A DNA stretch of 64,000 nucleotides from contig NC_084797.1 of the NCBI RefSeq assembly GCF_963169125.1, forward strand, positions 86,769,868 through 86,833,867. The letters are read 5' to 3'. Below the pieces are notes generated by a model, which was given only the letters and a program-made list of their open reading frames with translations, did not search any database and was not told the DNA's origin. This DNA is from Humulus lupulus (lineage: Eukaryota; Streptophyta; Magnoliopsida; Rosales; Cannabaceae). A program made the position numbers and the translations under genes. The number at the start of each line of letters is the position of its first letter. Positions within the stretch are counted from its first letter, which is position 1. Below are positions 33,515 to 44,480 of the stretch, in pieces.

Positions 33515-34480
33515 GGTTGTATTGGTTTTCTAGCTAGTGTGGTGGATACTACAAGAGTTTTTCCAGCAGGGCCTGGAAAGACCAGATTAGTATGTGAGTT
33601 CTTGGATGTGTTTCCTGAAGATTTACCAGGGTTGTCGCCACATAGGGAGATTCAGTTGGTCGTCAAGTTAGCGTCGGAGATAGAGCCAGTGTCGAGGACA
33701 CCATATAGGATGGCTCCGCAGAACTGAAAGAATTGAAGACACAGTTGCAGAAGTTTCTTGATTTAGGGTTTATCAGGCCTAGCTACTCGCCATGGGGTGC
33801 TTTGGTTTTGTTTGTGAAGAAGAAGGATAAGACTCGAGGATGTGTATGGATTATAGGGAGTTGAACAAGTTGACCATCCAGAATAAGTACCCCTTACCAA
33901 GGATCGATGACTTATTTGATCAGTTGTAGGGAAAGACAGTGTTCTCAAAGATTGATCTTTGATCTGGTTATCACCAGCTGAGGATCAAGGATGAGGATAT
34001 ACCGAAGATAGTCTGCTCAACAAGGTATGGGCATTATGTGTTTCTGGTCATGTCGTTTGGTTTGACCAATTCCCCATTAGTATTTATGGACTTGATGAAC
34101 AGGGTGTTGAAGGCCTTCTTGGATCAGTTTTTAATTGTCTTCATCGACGACATCCTAGTGTACTCTAGTTAAGAGATAGAGCATGAACATCATCTCCGAT
34201 AGGTCTGGCAAAGATTGAGGGAGCACCAATTGTACGCCAAGTTTAAGAAGTGTGAGTTTTGGCTACCAGAAGTGACATTCCTTGGACATAGTGTTGGTGA
34301 AGATGGGATTAAGGTGGATCCATCTAAGGTGGAGGCTATGAGAGATTGACTGAGACCCAGTAATACCTCAGAGGTTAGGAGCTTTCTTAAATTAGGGGGT
34401 TATTACAGGCGGTTTGTGGAAGGGTTCTCGAAGATCGCTGCACCGATGAAAAAATTGGCACGGAAAAATCTCAAGTTCGT
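33515..34480 (+). pseudogene. Element B reverse transcriptase, broken and truncated
   Basis: [27 protein letters not shown] and, after frame changes near 33720 and 33835, [20 protein letters not shown] and [12 protein letters not shown] (34135-34165, catalytic Asp pair present). [20 protein letters not shown] follows. The reading stops at about 34480, where sequence jumps directly into the integrase spacer. Compared with element A this deletes about 650 bp, including the whole RNase H core. Confidence 0.87.
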
Positions 34481-34796
34481 CTCGGTTATTACGGTATAAA
34501 GGTCAGATTTGTGTCCCGACTGATATGGGCATTAGACGTGAGATATTAGATGAATCCCATACTATGCCGTATTCACTCCATCTAGGCACCACGAAGATGT
34601 ATCAGGATTTACGGACGTTGTATTGGTGGCTTGGGATGAATAAGGATGTGGTGGTGTACGTGGCCAGGTGTTTGCCCTATTAGCAGGTGACGGCTAAGCA
34701 TCAGCGGCCAGCGGGGTTGCTACAACCTTTGGGTATTCCCGAGTGGAAATGGGAGGACATTACGATGGATTTTGTGGGAGGTTTACCCAGGACAGT
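34481..34796 (+). pseudogene. Element B integrase, N-terminal part
   Basis: Follows the deletion junction. Zinc-binding region DESHTMPYSLHLGTTKMYQDL is recognisable although degraded, then [18 protein letters not shown] with the first catalytic Asp. The solo LTR at 34797 interrupts the core just after this motif. Confidence 0.82.
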
Positions 34797-35233
34797 TGTA
34801 GAGTCCAAGAACTTTACTTAGCTAATTGTTTAGTAGTATTATAGTATGTTTAGTGTTATCATTGTTACTTTGGATTTTTGGTTCAGACCGGGAGTTATTT
34901 GGACACTCATAGTAGTACTTATAGATTTTCTAAGTTTAACCTATAGTTTAAGAATATTAAGTATAACCTAAGGTTTGATTAATGTGTCTGATATTAAGGA
35001 ATATATTATTATATTATAAGGTTTAGACATCAACCAATAGGATTTTAAGCACATGTTTTGAATGGTAATTAAGGATTTAGTATTTTTGAGGATTAAATTA
35101 AATAAGGGTAAAAGTTTGAATGTATAGGGTCAGTCAGCAGCTTTGAGCACGTTGAGGGCTTAGTCAAGGCTGTTTACTCCATTCAAACTCAGCTAAAAAT
35201 GTGTAAATTCGTGTTTAAATATTCAGCGTATGC

Positions 35234-35358
35234 CGATATATCGCAGCTATAGGGGGCGATATGTCGCAGCACGTAGATACGGAAAACACGAATCGATGCA
35301 CGGTCGCCTCGGGAACAAAGGTCCAGGCGATATATCGCCTATAGGGGGCGATATATCG
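35234..35358. repeat. Four palindromic CGATATATCG modules in the solo LTR
   Basis: CGATATATCG at 35234, CGATATGTCG at 35257, and CGATATATCG at 35328 and 35349. The third lies in a 16-bp perfect palindrome AGGCGATATATCGCCT (35325-35340), the fourth in 14-bp GGCGATATATCGCC (35347-35360). CTATAGGGGG separates the members of both pairs. Confidence 0.9.
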
Positions 35359-36107
35359 CCTCCACCAGCATGAATTCAAATACATTTGAATTCTTTTCCC
35401 TTCAGCCATTCAAACTCCTTCAACAGTCCAGCATCTTCTGAACGAGTCTTCAGCCTCTGCTGAACGATTATTCAAATGATTTTCACCTAAAAAGCCATTA
35501 TTTTTATTCAAGTAAAATCAAGATATTTTCATTCCCAAACTCTATAAATAGGACCTAGTACCCAGCCATTATTCACCATTTGCTCTAAGTTCAGAGGCTG
35601 CTAGTGTTAAGTGAGTGTGAGAGTGTAAACACTTGGTTTGGGGAAAAACTATAAGCTTAAACATCATAAGCTTATCAAACACTTGGGAAGTGAGTTCTAT
35701 AGTATTTCGGTGGAGGTTAGATTGATCTTGCAATCTTTGAGGTAAACCCAAAACTCTAGTCCTTTCTGTATTCTATGTTATTTCTTTTCTCAAAACCTTC
35801 TACTCAGTCCCCTAACCTTATTCTTATTTTTGGTTAGGGAATCCAAGTTCTTAAGCACTTAAGTGGTGGTAAGCATATTTTCGTTTAATGGTTTAGTCTT
35901 CCTATTCTCTTTCATTTCATCTCCTTTCTTTAGACTCACCCTTGTTCATTGTGGTTTTAGGAGTGTTCCAAAAGTCCTAACTCAGTCCATTTTATCCCGG
36001 TAACTTTGGTAAGGAAATAGGCTAGAATCAACATGTTATGTGATTACGTTATCTATATGTTTTATGTTATTAAAAGTGTTATGATATACGTGTATGTTTG
36101 TAGGCTT

Positions 36108-36236
36108 GGGCATATGACCCATATGACTAACAAGACCCCAAATGGGTTATGGGCATATGACCTACTTAGCTAGTAGGACCCCATTAACCCCATGGGCATA
36201 TGCTTGTTTAGCCTATGGGACCCCAAGTAATAATGG
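36108..36236 (+). repeat. 43-bp tandem repeat, three units
   Basis: GGGCATATG starts units at 36108, 36151 and 36194, exactly 43 bp apart, and each unit contains a GACCCC string. Unit interiors have diverged. Confidence 0.85.
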
Positions 36237-36715
36237 CCATTATAATAAGTGTATGTTATATGTATTATGTTAAGTCTTTATGTTTTCTTATGAAATTGTG
36301 TATATGACTATGTGTTAGGTTTTTCCTTGCTGGGCATTAGGCTCACTCCTTTCTGTTTATGTGCAGGAAAATAAGCTTAGAGGCGGTAAGATTCGTGATG
36401 CTTGGAAGGATGTGTATCGATGATGAATGGAGTCAAGGGGCCGAGCGTTATCGATTCGAGGATGTAGTCTCCTTTTATGTTTTTTATGGTTTTACATGTA
36501 TTTTCCGCATTATTATGTAATGTCTTTTATTTTAAATCTTATTTTGTTTTAAAGACAATGGGATCCCAAAATCCTTCTTAGTATTCGTTTTTTTTGTAAA
36601 TAACTCTTATTTTCAAGTTACTCAATAAATTATGGTATTTTCGTAAAATGTAAGTTTTTATGTATAGTTTCGATAATGGTCCAATTAGTCTAGATTAGTG
36701 GGTCATTACAACAGT

Positions 36716-37723
36716 GGGGCTGCATGACTCGGTGTGGGTGATAGTAGATAGATACACCAAGTAAGCTCACTTTCTGGCAGTGAAGATGACTTATATTGTG
36801 GATCAATATGCAGAGTTGTATGTCAGGGAGATTGTACGCCTCCACGAGGTTCCTAAGTCTATGGTATCAGACCGGGATCCTATCGTTACCTCCACGTTGA
36901 AGTCTATGAGGACTTAGTTGAAGTTTAGTATGACCTTTAATCCTCAAATTAATGGATAGTCTAAGAGGATGATTCAGGTATTGGAAGACATGCTCAGAGC
37001 GTGTGTGATAGATTTCGAGGGGTCTTGGTGTAAGTATCTCCCGTTGATTGAGTTTTCGTACAACATTAATTATCAATCAACGATTGGAGTAGCTCCATAC
37101 GATATGTTATAAGGGAGGAGGTGTATATCACCCATTCATTGGGATGAGATGGCTGAGAGGAAGTATTTGGGACCGGACATGGTTAAGAAGACTAACGAGA
37201 CTATTGAGAAAATTTGAGCTCGAATGCTCGCTTCACAAAGTAGATAGAAAAGCTACGCTGATCCTAAGCATAGGGAAGTGGAGTTCCAGATGGGGGATGA
37301 CGTGTTTCTCTGAGTCTCACCTCTGCGAGGGGTGAAAAGGTTTGGGAAAAAGGGCAAGCTAAGCCCTAGATTTATTGGACCTTTTGAGATTCTGGAAAGG
37401 ATCAAGCTGGTGGGCTATAGATTGACACTGCCACCGTCATTGTGGGCTGGTGGGCTGGTGAGTTCATGACGTATTCCATATTCTATGCTTCGGAAGTACG
37501 TCTCAGATACGACTCGTGTGTTGAAATATGCGGACTTAGAACTGTAGACATGTTTGTCTTATGAGGAACGATCGGTCTAGGTCCTAGATAGGAAATACAA
37601 GGTTCTATGGAACAAGACGATTCCTATAGTCAAAGTGTTATGGAGGAATAGCAACGTCGTGGAAGCGACCTGGGAGCTTGAGTCAGCAATGCGGGACTAG
37701 TATCCTAAGTTATTCAGGTAAAT
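36716..37723 (+). pseudogene. Element B integrase, C-terminal part and chromodomain
   Basis: Resumes with LHDSVWVIVDRYTK and YAELYVREIVRLHEVPKS, then VSDRDPIV, where the second catalytic Asp is kept. MTFNPQING is followed by TAG in place of the usual Gln. [20 protein letters not shown] and [16 protein letters not shown] follow. The chromodomain-like tail has [13 protein letters not shown] and VVEATWELESAMRD. Multiple stops and a short duplication (GGGCTGGTGGGCTGGTG near 37443) break it. Confidence 0.85.
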
Positions 37724-37744
37724 TTTGAGGGTGAAATTCCCAGT

Positions 37745-37757
37745 AGGAGGGGATAGT
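37745..37757 (+). other. Polypurine tract of element B
   Basis: AGGAGGGGATAGT directly before the 3' LTR. Confidence 0.85.
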
Positions 37758-40064
37758 TGTAAGGACCCAAAATCGCTAATAAGGCTTAAGGGCCTTGATT
37801 ACCGTGTCGAGAGGGCATAATTGGAATATGTGTGATTTAATGGTTTAATGCGTGATTCTGTGGCATGCATGATTAATATGATTATATGATTATGTGACAT
37901 GCATGTTTGAGAGTATTAGATATGCATGTGGGCCCTTTATTGCTTATAAGGGCATATTTGTAATTTTGGCCCTTTGAGGGCATAAATGTGATTATATGTC
38001 ATAAATTGTTGACACCGCATTATTATGTGGATATATTTGCAGCATATGGCTCGAGATGGTCCCAGTGAGCGGATTAGCGAAATAGTCACAGTTGCGTTTA
38101 ATACCCGGCTCGGGGGAGCCTAGAGGTATTTTTTGGAATTTAGAGAATATTTTGGGAATTATTGGATATTTAATAAATTATAGTAATTAGATGGACATGA
38201 CGGGATTAACTGGTGAACGTTAGGGACACTTGAGGAATTAGCGGGAACTGGGGTAAAAGATCATATTGCCCCTAGAGTATTTAATGGCTGGTGATACAAT
38301 GGTGTGAAACTTGGTCATTGTGTGGACTAAGGGTAGAGTCGGCTAAGTGTTAAAGGAAACCAGAAAAACACTAGACACATGAGGAAAGACTCCAAATTCT
38401 CTCATCTCTCACTTGTGCTTGATGTGGAGGAAAAGCTAAAGGAAGGAAAGCTTAGAAGGGAATTTTGCTGGGAAGTCTGGAGGAATTGAAGCTCTTAACC
38501 AAGAAACTCAGCTAAGTATTTTGGAGATTTAAGCTCAAGGTTAGAAGATTGAAAGCTGGTGGGAGATTCAATGATAGCTAAGGTATGTTCTTGTTCTTGG
38601 TTATGTTAAGAAAAAATATGATTATTTGGATGGTTTTAGATTGGGTTTTGGATAGAGAATTGCTACTCAATTAGACTATTAGCTTTAGTAATATAACTAT
38701 GGTTTTGTGTTGGATTCAGTAATCAAAAGCCTTAATTCGTAGCTAACCTCGTTTTGAATTGGGGAGGTTTGTTTATGTGAAGTGTTGGGGAAAATTGGTT
38801 GGGAAATGTGGAGAAGGAACCCATAAATTGTGGGCTTGAAGGGGCGTGCCGTGACCCAGCTCTGGGGGGTCGCGCCGCGCCGCGTGTGGCCATTTTGGGG
38901 GTGCACCGTGACCAAGAGAGGCAAGTAACGGCCTGCCTCCCCTTTGGCTTGGGTCCTTGCTCTCTGACTTAGGGGCAAGTCGCGACCCACTAAGCCAGGT
39001 AGCGACCCACTTGGGGATTTTAGCCTTAGAATGGTTTACAGAATTGGTAAGGCTCGGGGGTTCGAACCTAGCCGCTCAGGACAATTTATACTACCCGATT
39101 TAGTAGAAATTGAGGTTCCGGAGGCTAGTTTCTGTCTCCTAAGTTTTTATTATGAATGGAAATTAACAATGACCCATTGGACACTGTGACTAGGTTTATC
39201 ACTAAGGCTCAGTGCTAAGGATCGTGCTCGGGACCATTCCATTATCTCCGTTCAGAATTAAACGTAAGAAAATTGCGCCCTTGTGTTATTATGTTAGGGT
39301 TGAGATTCCCCTCTATTTGAATACATATGTTGTATAAATGTGATAATTTCATGTGAGCATGAAATGAACGGCCTAAGAGAGCCAAGGGCTGATAATTTAC
39401 GCACTGGACTGGCTCGGCACTGTGAGCCGGGGTCAGCAAGATAAACACTTTACTCGACCTAAGCTAGCCGGAGTCAGTGGATTGAACAGAGGGTATGGCC
39501 TAATGGCTTTAACCCTTACTATTACATGTTGATTGAGATTAATTGTTGAATAGATATGTTTACTATTGATTGTTTGATGCTATGGCTTACTGAATATCTG
39601 GTTATCTGTCTTGCGATTGATTGATTATCACCATTGATTATGCTGTACTGTTCTGGTTTTCTTGCTGGGCCTTGGTTCACGGGTGCTACATGTGGGAGGT
39701 AAAGGCAAGGGTAAGCTGGCCCAACCATGAGTTGGAGAACTTTGGGGGCGAGGTGTACATTGTCAGCTGCTCGTCCACCACGGTCGAGTGATGTACAGGG
39801 ACAGAACTCTAAAACATGTATTTTTCCATTAGAGTGGACACTAATTATATATAACTTTTGAGAGTTTGTAAATTGTTTTTTAAAACGCATTTTTGGGATC
39901 CCATGTACCAAACATCTATTTTAATGAAAATTAACCGTTTATGATAAAAATCATTTAACCCTAACTTGATTATGACTTTAGGATCACATTTTTATTCAAA
40001 TGACTTTGTTAGCGCACTATTTCAAATACACAGTGTAACAATCTTGGTTATCTAGGGCATTACA
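37758..40064 (+). mobile_element. 3' LTR of element B
   Basis: 2307 bp, TGTAAGGACCCAAAATCGC...AGGGCATTACA. Clearly alignable with 29224-31563 but with many substitutions and small indels. Conserved LTR block at 39659-39716; CpG-rich module at 38843-39012. Confidence 0.9.
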
Positions 40065-40968
40065 CATCCATTTGTTGCACCAACTGTCATCTTCATTCTA
40101 AAGATAATTCATAGCTTCTCGGAAGGTCAGCTTCGAGGTCAATGCTTTGGCCAACATAAAGCAAGGACCCTTCGAGACCCTCAAATCTTAAATCAAGCAC
40201 TTCAAGGAGGAACCTGTGTGGACTAAGCGGGTTGACGATGACCAGCAGCTAATGGCCTCACAAACCAACATCTGTTTGGGATCCTCATTATGGGATGACC
40301 TCCTGGTTATAGTATGCCGAAGGCTCGACGACTTCATCCGAAGAGAACAACAATATATCTGCTGGGATGACGCTCAAATCGGAGCTTTTGGGGGGTTTTA
40401 GGGACCGAATATTTGCCTGACACTACTGTCCAACGAAGTGTGCCGGGTGTCTAGTTTAGTCCAATAGTCCTGACAATTAGCTTTAGTTTCGTGCCACCTG
40501 CTGGTTTTGGTGCCGTTTTGACAAGATATGAAGAAATGTCCACTGAATACAGTGCTTGTCAGCCTGCATTCAGTGCTGGAGTTGTTGCTCCTTCCCTGTC
40601 TGCTGCACCAAGTCGGACCCCCAGCAACAGTAGACGCGGGGGCAAGGGAAAAGGCAGAAAGCCCTAAGGAAATGGGAGAGCGCAGACAGGACACGGAGCT
40701 GCCCCCGACGAGAAGTATGTCTCGCAGTACTCTGAGTACATTGACTTAGTGGATTCACAGAAGAATATTTATGCGGCCACAGAACAACATGTCCATTATC
40801 AAAAGCCACAACCCATTAAGAGACCGAGAAAGGAGATATCCCAACAAATTTTTTCGTTATCATATTGATGTAGGGCACCACACCAATGAGTGCCGCCAAC
40901 TCAAAGATGAGAACGAAAACCTCATCCTGCTTGGACACCTCCACCAGTATGCTCGGGATGGAGCATGA
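40065..40968 (+). pseudogene. Element E gag, second part, broken
   Basis: The gag reading returns after element B with ANIKQGPFETLK, KEEPVWTKRVDDDQQLMASQ, LGSSLWDDLL and REQQYICWDDAQIGAFGG, a Tat-type gag signature. A low-conservation region (40400-40770) precedes FRYHIDVGHHTNECRQL near 40850-40900, the zinc knuckle of this lineage, in which the first Cys is lost. The segment ends at TGA 40966-40968. Confidence 0.8.
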
Positions 40969-41560
40969 TAGACACAAGTCCTGACCTCGGGAGCTCCATT
41001 ACTAACGGCTCCCCGGCTCCGACTACAGTCCCCACAGCTCCGCAGCACCAGATGGTCAACAGACCTCCCCTAGTGAATGGGCGAGTGGGGACCATCTCTG
41101 AAGGACCTCACTTGGAGGGCACCTCCCAAGGCTCACAAAATAGGTATGTGTGGGCCTTAAACCATGACAATGAAGTGTTGGCATTAGCGCAATTTCCAGC
41201 CCAGAAGCGAAGGATGACCGACCAAGTCATCATATTCTCCGAGAATGACGCTCGGAGAGTGAACTTTCCACACAAATATCCTTTGGTGATCAAGTGCCAG
41301 GTTTCCAATAAGATGGTTGCTTGGATCCTACTGGACAATGGGAGTTAAGTGAACATCTTGTTTAAGTAAGCCTATGGTTTCTCGGGGGAAGGTCGGATAT
41401 CGATGGGCCAGATCAAGTTGTCTGTGACACTTGGAGATACACCTCGCCAAGCCTTTAAGTATTTCACATTCATTCTAGTGTAATGCTCCTCAACGTATGA
41501 CGCCAATTTGGGGGGTCCAACCTTAGTGGTGTCTGGGTAGTAACCTCCATTTGGCACCTG
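40969..41560 (+). pseudogene. Element E protease region, broken
   Basis: Contains VIIFSENDARRVNFPHKYPL and WILLDNGS, the D-N-G-S active site typical of Tat-type proteases, immediately followed by a TAA. VNILFK continues behind the stop, then further stops. The Asp itself is present. Confidence 0.78.
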
Positions 41561-43080
41561 CGCATGAACTTCCCCACGCAGTTAGGGATCGGCATAGTTC
41601 GAGTAGGCCAAAAAGAGGCAAGGAAATGCTACAACGTGTCCCTCATGCAACCAATAATGATTATTGAGGCGTTGTCCCCCGAACAACCCCATCCTGAGGA
41701 GGTGGAGGTGCATATTGTTTGGGATGATGAAATTAATGAGTTGGAAGAGCGGGTTCAAGAAGAGAGGGCAATCAAGCCCGGGGAGGAGATTGAGGAAGTG
41801 GCCCTCGATGCCTCCATCTCCGAAAGCAAGACAAAGTTTGGGAAGAGCCTACATGCAAAATTTCAAGAAGCACTAGTGGGATTTGTCTGGGAAAATCAAG
41901 AAGTTTTTGACTGGTCTCACTCCGACATGACTGGCATTAACCCGAATATCATTTGTCATGCCTTGAATGTCAATCCAAACGTCACTCTGATCCAGCAGAA
42001 GCAAAGGACTTTCGACCAGACTAGGGCTGAGGCTTTAAAGGCGGATGTGGAAAAGCTACTTGCAAACAGATTCATTTGGGATGCCCAATATCCCAAGTGG
42101 GTATCCAATCCATTCCTCATGCCCAAGACAAATTGCACCTGCAGGACCTGCATAGACTTCTCTGACCTCAATGAGGCATGCCTTAAGGATTGTTTCCCGC
42201 TGCTGAAGATAGACCAGATGGTCGATGCCAACTCTTGGTATGAGTGGTTCTCATTCATGGACTCGTACTCGGGATAAAATTAGATTTCCATGCATGCAAC
42301 AAATCAAGAACACACCAGCTATTGAATCAATAAAGGAGTTTACTGCTATAAAATAATGCCCTTAGGGCTGAAGAATGCTGGGGCTGCCGACCAAAGGCTC
42401 TTGAACATGGAGGTTTATGTAGATGACAACTGGGTTGGAACATGGAGGTTTATATACACGACATGCTAGTCAAGTCTAAAACAGCCCCCAGCAGCGTAAA
42501 GGACCTGGTAGAAGTGTTTTTGGGATGAAACTAAATCCCCAGATGTGCCCTTTTGGAGTCGCCTCTGAAAATTTCCAAGGCTTTATTGTTAATTCTCAGG
42601 GGATAGAGGCAAACCCTAAGATGATGAAAGCCCTTGTCAATATGCCATCCCCACGAAAGCATAAGTATGTTCAAAGCCTCACTGGGAGGATCGCTGCCTT
42701 AATTCGCTTTGTTTCTAAGGAAACTAACAAGTGCATCCCATTCTTCAACATACTAGGAGGGGGTCAGAGGTTTGAATGGACAGAGGATTGCGAACAAACA
42801 TTCTAGTAGATGAAGGCGCACATGGAAAATCCACCTATCTTGTCGAAGCCCGTAGAAAGAGAGCCCTTCTTACTTTACATAGCTATCTCAAAGAGTGCCA
42901 ACAGCACCGCCTTAGTACTTGAGGAAGGCTACGTCCAATACCCCTTATACTATGTAAGCAAGAGACTCCTCGTAGCGGAGTCCAGGTACCCAATCATGGT
43001 GAAGCTGACCTTTAGCCAAATGCTCGCTTCTTGGAAGTTAAGGCCGTATTTCTAGGCGCATCCCATAAAGGTTTTCATGA
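41561..43080 (+). pseudogene. Element E reverse transcriptase, broken
   Basis: The long open stretch 41564-42277 covers the linker (MNFPTQLGIGIVRVGQKEAR), SHSDMTGINPNIICHALNV and RT fingers (PKWVSNPFLMPKTNCTC, CIDFSDLNEACLKDCFPL, FSFMDSYSG). After a stop the palm is degraded: VYIHDMLVKSK (about 42449-42475) stands where Y-V-D-D is expected, so one catalytic Asp is His. The thumb and connection follow (KLNPQMCPFGVASENFQGF, EWTEDCEQTF, YPLYYVSKRLLVAESRYP). The CIDFxDLNxACxKDxFPL wording is Tat/Athila-type. Confidence 0.85.
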
Positions 43081-43600
43081 ACAATCCCTTCCGACAGGTC
43101 ATCCAAAAGTAGGAGTCATCCAGAAGACTCCTCAAGTGGTCTGTCGAACATAGTCAATTTGACATCATCTATCATCCGAGGACTGCCATAAAAGGACAGG
43201 CATTGGCAGATTTCATCCCTGAGTTCATGAGAAACCAAGAGAGACCTGGGGACACCCCAAAGTTTGGGCCCACATAGAAGCTATAGGTAGATGGATTATT
43301 GAATGAAATTGGTGTCGGGGCAGGCCTCATTTTGGTATCTTCCCGAGGGGCACAGGGTTCACAACGCCCTGAGGTTTGGGTTTGACGCCTCAAAAAATGA
43401 AGCAGAGTATGAGGCGCTCATTGCTAGGCTCCGAGTAGCACTAGAGCTCAAAGCTGAGAGCCTCAAAATTTTTAGTGACTTGTAGCTTGTAGGTTAATCA
43501 AGTATTCGGGGAATACCAGGCCCGGGGGACAAGAATGGTCGCTTACTTGGTGAAGACCAAAGGAATGCTACACAGATTAAAAAAACTCACCATTTGACAA
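43081..43600 (+). pseudogene. Element E RNase H region, broken
   Basis: KGQALADFIPEF ends the connection. VDGLLNEIGVGAGLILVSS, with the DG of the RNase H start, and FGFDASKNEAEYEALIARLR follow in shifting frames between 43180 and 43485. Confidence 0.8.
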
Positions 43601-44480
43601 GTGCCATAAGAACAAAACTCTAATGTTGATGCCCTGGCCAAGCTTGCAACAACTAAGGATGCAGAACTCATCAATGTAGTCCCCATTGAACATTTAGCTT
43701 CTCCGAGCATCTCAGCCCCCGAGGAAGTGAAGGTAGTCCAGGTACAGGACGTGTGGATGGAGCCTATAGTGAAATACCTTATCTCTAGGGAATTACTGTA
43801 TGATAAGAAAGTAGCTCGGAAGCAGCTTTACCAAGTGCCACGGTATGTTGTCATGGACATCAATCTGTATAGGAGAGGATACTCCAAGAAGTGCACGAGG
43901 GCTTTTGCGGGGACAACGCCGGGGTGCAAAGCCTCACCAAGAAGATCTTGAGATAAGGATACTTTTGGCCCAAAATGAATGGAGACGTGATGGACTATGT
44001 TAAGAAGTGTGACAAGTGCCAACACTTCGCCAATTTACCTTGAGCTCACCCTAATTACCAACCCTTGGTCCTTTGTTGTATAGGGAATTGACCTTATCGG
44101 GTCATTGCCCACGGGTAAAGGAGGGGTGAAGTATGCAATAACTTCCACAAGTGGGTCAAGGCCGAACCACTTGCTACAATCAATTCTAAGAAGGCATTGG
44201 ATTTCATCATCAAGAACATCATTTTCCACTAAGGGCTCCCGAGAAAAATAGTCTCCGACAATGGCTTGTAGTTTGAAAGCAAGTTGTTCAAAGACTTCTC
44301 TCAGTGGCACAAGGTTGTGAAGAGCTTTTCCTCTAGGGGCCCACTTGTAGGCAAACGATCCAGTGGAAGCATTCAACAAGATGCTCAAAGCCACCTTGAA
44401 GAAAAGGCTTGAACAAGCAAAATGCGCTTCTCCCGGGGAACTGCCTAGGGCATTGTGAAGCTATTACACTACTGCCAGGA
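43601..44480 (+). pseudogene. Element E integrase, first part, broken
   Basis: NVDALAKLAT spacer, then HEGFCGDNAGVQSLTKKILR and DYVKKCDKCQHFANLP, which is the zinc-binding domain (H-H-C-C). KWVKAEPLATINSKKALDF and LPRKIVSDNGL (second Asp motif, D-N-G) are visible before decay. The element at 44481 interrupts it. Confidence 0.82.

Larger units (their letters stand above)
34792..36715 (+). mobile_element. Gypsy-like solo LTR with TSD ACAGT inside element B integrase
   Basis: The LTR at 34797-36710 (1914 bp) starts TGTAGAGTCCAAGAAC and ends GTGGGTCATTACA. ACAGT lies on each side (34792-34796, 36711-36715), and the integrase reading resumes after it. A TATAAATA box sits at 35543-35550, upstream of the conserved LTR block (36324-36376), so the LTR reads on the plus strand. 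It also holds four CGATATRTCG palindromes (35234-35358) and a 43-bp triple repeat (36108-36236). No internal region is present. The sequence is clearly different from the TGTAACG LTRs, so it is another gypsy family. Confidence 0.9.
29219..40069 (+). mobile_element. Tekay-type element B inserted in element E gag
   Basis: The element spans 29224-40064, with LTRs at 29224-31563 and 37758-40064. Its start is mutated (TGTACCAACCC) and its end is AGGGCATTACA. Flanks are CATCA (29219-29223) and CATCC (40065-40069), a one-mismatch target duplication. The gag reading of element E continues on the far side. The element contains primer site, gag, protease, RT, a deletion that removes RNase H, integrase split by a 1.9 kb solo LTR, chromodomain and polypurine tract. 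Its LTRs differ more than those of element A, so it looks older. Confidence 0.9.

Noticed and set aside
40528..40749. Separate gene in the gag linker of element E
   Set aside because: It overlaps the poorly conserved C-terminal gag region and has no recognisable domain.
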